Position numbers and translations under genes: made by a program
From: a bacterium
GTDB taxonomy: Bacteria; Bacteroidota; Bacteroidia; B-17B0; Aurantibacillaceae
Assembly (NCBI GenBank): GCA_029945625.1
Contig: JAQSCW010000018.1
Span: 1 to 64,000, forward strand
Direction: 5' to 3'
Length of the DNA: 64,000 bases
In this document: positions 61,695-64,000 of the stretch, piece by piece
Layout: every line of letters starts with the position of its first letter
Numbering within the stretch: position 1 is the stretch's first letter
Notes under the pieces: model-generated
What the model was told of the DNA's origin: nothing
The model's database searches: none
The model's input: only the letters and a program-made list of their open reading frames with translations

Positions 61695-62981
61695 ATGCCG
61701 CAAGGCTCAGAACAAAAAGAGATGTTTAAGAACGATTTGGAGTTTGCAAGATCACTGGATGAAACGGATCCGTTGAAAATATACCGTAAACGTTTTTTAA
61801 TTCCTCAGCATCATCAGCGAGACGCTATTTATTTTACGGGAAATTCTTTGGGACTTCAACCAACAACTACGCAAAGCTATCTTCAAACCGAATTGAATGA
61901 TTGGGCTAAATATGGAGTTGAGGGCCATTTTCTGGCCACTCACCCCTGGTTGTCCTACCACGAGTTGCTTACCACTAAAATGGCGAAAATAGTAGGGGCA
62001 TTGCCCGAAGAAACGGTGATGATGAATCAGCTCACCGTGAATCTCCACTTACTCATGGTGTCGTTTTACCGACCTACTTCTTCACGTTATAAAATTCTTT
62101 GCGAAGCAAAAGCGTTTCCAAGCGATCAATATGCGTTGCAATCCCAAGTCAAATTTCACGGCTATGAGCCAAAGGACGCCCTCATTGAAGTGGGGCCGAG
62201 GGAAGGGGAATACCATATCCGGCAAGAAGATGTTCTTGCGGCGATTGAAAAACATAAAGATTCACTGTGCCTGATTATGATTGGTGGTGTGAATTATTTT
62301 ACGGGCCAGGTGTTTGACATGAAAACCATTACCGAAGCAGGACACAAGGCGGGGGCTTTGGTAGGATTCGATTTGGCGCATGCTGCCGGCAACATCAAAC
62401 TTGAATTACACGTGTGGAATGTCGATTTTGCCGCCTGGTGCAGTTATAAATACCTGAACAGCGGCCCTGGAAGCGTAGCAGGTGCCTTTGTGCATCAACA
62501 ACACCTATTAAACACCCAATTACCACTATTTGCCGGCTGGTGGGGACATGATAAAAAGACACGATTTCTGATGGACAGCACATTTGTTCCGATGCAAACC
62601 GCCGAACGCTGGCAAATGAGTAATGCCCCGGTGTTAAGCATGGCTGCGTGCCGAGCAAGTCTTGATATATTTGAAGAAGTGGGGATGGACGCACTCATCG
62701 CAAAAAGCAAATTACTCACATCTTACCTTGAATTTGTAGTTGGCGAAATAAATAACGAAAAAAACAATTGTCTCCAAATTATTACTCCAAAAGAGAACCG
62801 TGGTTGCCAGATATCTATTGTGGCGCATGGTTACGGCAAAGCTCTGTATAACAAATTAATTGAAAACGGCGTAGTTCCCGATTGGAGAGAGCCCAATGTG
62901 ATACGCTGTGCAACCGTACCGCTGTATAATTCGTTTGAAGACATTTATTTGTTTGGCCAAATCCTGACTAGCCTTCTTTGA
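61695..62981 (+). CDS. kynU: Kynureninase
   Basis: YFTGNSLGLQP; LTVNLHLLMVSFY; GFDLAHAAGNIKLELHVWNVDFAAWCSYKYLNSGPGSVAGAFVH; PDWREPNVIRCATVPLYNSFEDIY. Confidence 0.96.
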   Translation: MPQGSEQKEMFKNDLEFARSLDETDPLKIYRKRFLIPQHHQRDAIYFTGNSLGLQPTTTQSYLQTELNDWAKYGVEGHFLATHPWLSYHELLTTKMAKIVGALPEETVMMNQLTVNLHLLMVSFYRPTSSRYKILCEAKAFPSDQYALQSQVKFHGYEPKDALIEVGPREGEYHIRQEDVLAAIEKHKDSLCLIMIGGVNYFTGQVFDMKTITEAGHKAGALVGFDLAHAAGNIKLELHVWNVDFAAWCSYKYLNSGPGSVAGAFVHQQHLLNTQLPLFAGWWGHDKKTRFLMDSTFVPMQTAERWQMSNAPVLSMAACRASLDIFEEVGMDALIAKSKLLTSYLEFVVGEINNEKNNCLQIITPKENRGCQISIVAHGYGKALYNKLIENGVVPDWREPNVIRCATVPLYNSFEDIYLFGQILTSLL

Positions 62982-63022
62982 AGGAAGCGACTAAATCATC
63001 CTGATCTTTGCTTTCAGATGGA

Positions 63023-63868
63023 TCAGTTTACTTTGGAAGTTGCATTCGCTAAATTGTGCGTATCGGTGATGTCCATTTTAATACTCCCCACCAAAACATT
63101 GGCTTGAGCGCGCATAGGAATGTGGTTTTGGTCATCACTAATCCAAACAGTAAGGTCTTCCTCTTCCTTAAACACTCTTCCTTTTTGCACGATGGGATTA
63201 AATTTTAAACAGCGAAACTTACCCAGGTCTGTTTCAATAATTTCCTTACCCACATACCGGATCTTCAAATTCCACACCTCTTTATCGACAAAGCATGGCA
63301 TTGAAATAATTTCCCCTACTTTAGCAGTACTAAACTTTAGATTTCTTCCTGCATAAAAAGCGCTCACCATATCCTGCACGCCGCTGGGCACATCGTATTT
63401 TTGATTATTGCCAATATCCACCTTTTTAGTATAGTGATTAAAAACATAATCTTGTTTGAATTTGTAACCGCCTTCATCTACTCTTCTTACAAATAACCAG
63501 GGTAGAAGCGCGTCTTTATCTAAATAAGTTTCATAACGGTCGCGGACTTTAAAAAACCAATCAGTTGTTCCTGTCGAATAGCCCGATCCCACAATATGAT
63601 AAACGTTTCTACCATTTACATGAATGAGATCGGGTTTCACTTCCAGCACTGCCATTCCGGCATTTAACAAGCCATAGTGCAAGCGGTACGTTAAAACCTC
63701 TCCTTCTTTAAACGCTGTATTGGCTTGAATAGGTAGTTTGTCTCCTATTTCAAATGCACTACTCGTTTCTAATTTCTGCCTTGAGGAATCCATGGTGCTC
63801 ATGGATAACAATACAAACACAGCTGCAAAAGCCAATAGCTGATAGGTAAAATGCCTTGCTCTTCTCAT
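63023..63868 (-). CDS. DUF3108 family protein
   Basis: FKEGEVLTYRLHYGLLNAGMAVLEV; MPCFVDKEVWNLKIRYVGKE; VWISDDQNHIPMRAQANVLVGSIKMDIT. Confidence 0.85.
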   Translation of the reverse strand: MRRARHFTYQLLAFAAVFVLLSMSTMDSSRQKLETSSAFEIGDKLPIQANTAFKEGEVLTYRLHYGLLNAGMAVLEVKPDLIHVNGRNVYHIVGSGYSTGTTDWFFKVRDRYETYLDKDALLPWLFVRRVDEGGYKFKQDYVFNHYTKKVDIGNNQKYDVPSGVQDMVSAFYAGRNLKFSTAKVGEIISMPCFVDKEVWNLKIRYVGKEIIETDLGKFRCLKFNPIVQKGRVFKEEEDLTVWISDDQNHIPMRAQANVLVGSIKMDITDTHNLANATSKVN

Positions 63869-63913
63869 ACCTGTTATACCCAATTTACGTGCCAAGGTTA
63901 GCGCTTGGAAGCA

Positions 63914-64000
63914 CTATAATTTGTTAATTAACGCCAACAACATATTTCTTTGTGAGGAAAGTTGCGCTACCAATACCTTGTTATTTTGGATCACGAACAT
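63914..64000 (-). CDS. Partial CDS (C-terminus only), truncated by window end
   Basis: Open minus-strand frame ending ...VIQNNKVLVAQLSSQRNMLLALINKL*; no family assignable. Confidence 0.35.
   Translation of the reverse strand: MFVIQNNKVLVAQLSSQRNMLLALINKL

Noticed and set aside
61695-62981. Kynurenine pathway gene cluster
   Set aside because: Only kynureninase is present; neighbours are unrelated (T9SS BNR protein, DUF3108).
1-64000. CRISPR arrays, tRNA/rRNA genes, IS elements, prophage or toxin-antitoxin modules
   Set aside because: No regular repeat-spacer pattern, no transposase/integrase motifs and no convincing cloverleaf were seen on reading both strands; a tRNAscan-SE and ISfinder run would confirm.

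Overview
This 64 kb window is a densely coded chromosomal segment of a Bacteroidota bacterium. Supporting evidence is two T9SS C-terminal sorting domains, a GldH-like lipoprotein, a RicT/PSP1-like protein, TAnnTTTG-type promoters and several Bacteroidota-typical families. About 50 genes are supported. Most are housekeeping: hppA, xth, ispD, a polX-like gene, ricT, gldH, thiL, folB, gmk, mutS2-like, an addB-like nuclease, asnS, recF, ribH, nrdA/nrdB, an ECF sigma factor, a group III truncated haemoglobin and kynU. I found no tRNA, rRNA, CRISPR array, prophage or IS element. I also found no clear novel multi-gene defence or mobile system. The observations most worth checking are: (i) a peptide-binding lipoprotein gene split by one in-frame TAG with the frame preserved on both sides; (ii) a PolX homologue that seems to have lost two of three polymerase Asp residues but keeps its PHP domain; (iii) a divergent gene pair whose start codons overlap on one CATG; (iv) a Cys-rich C-terminal tail on the membrane pyrophosphatase; (v) a tandem pair of short collagen-motif lipoproteins with an inverted repeat over the putative promoter; (vi) an uncharacterised MoxR-like AAA+/VWA pair; and (vii) a 20-bp perfect palindrome inside a coding sequence. 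All family calls come from reading motifs by eye, with no database search. Coordinates follow the ORF track, with start sites moved where a better start was apparent.
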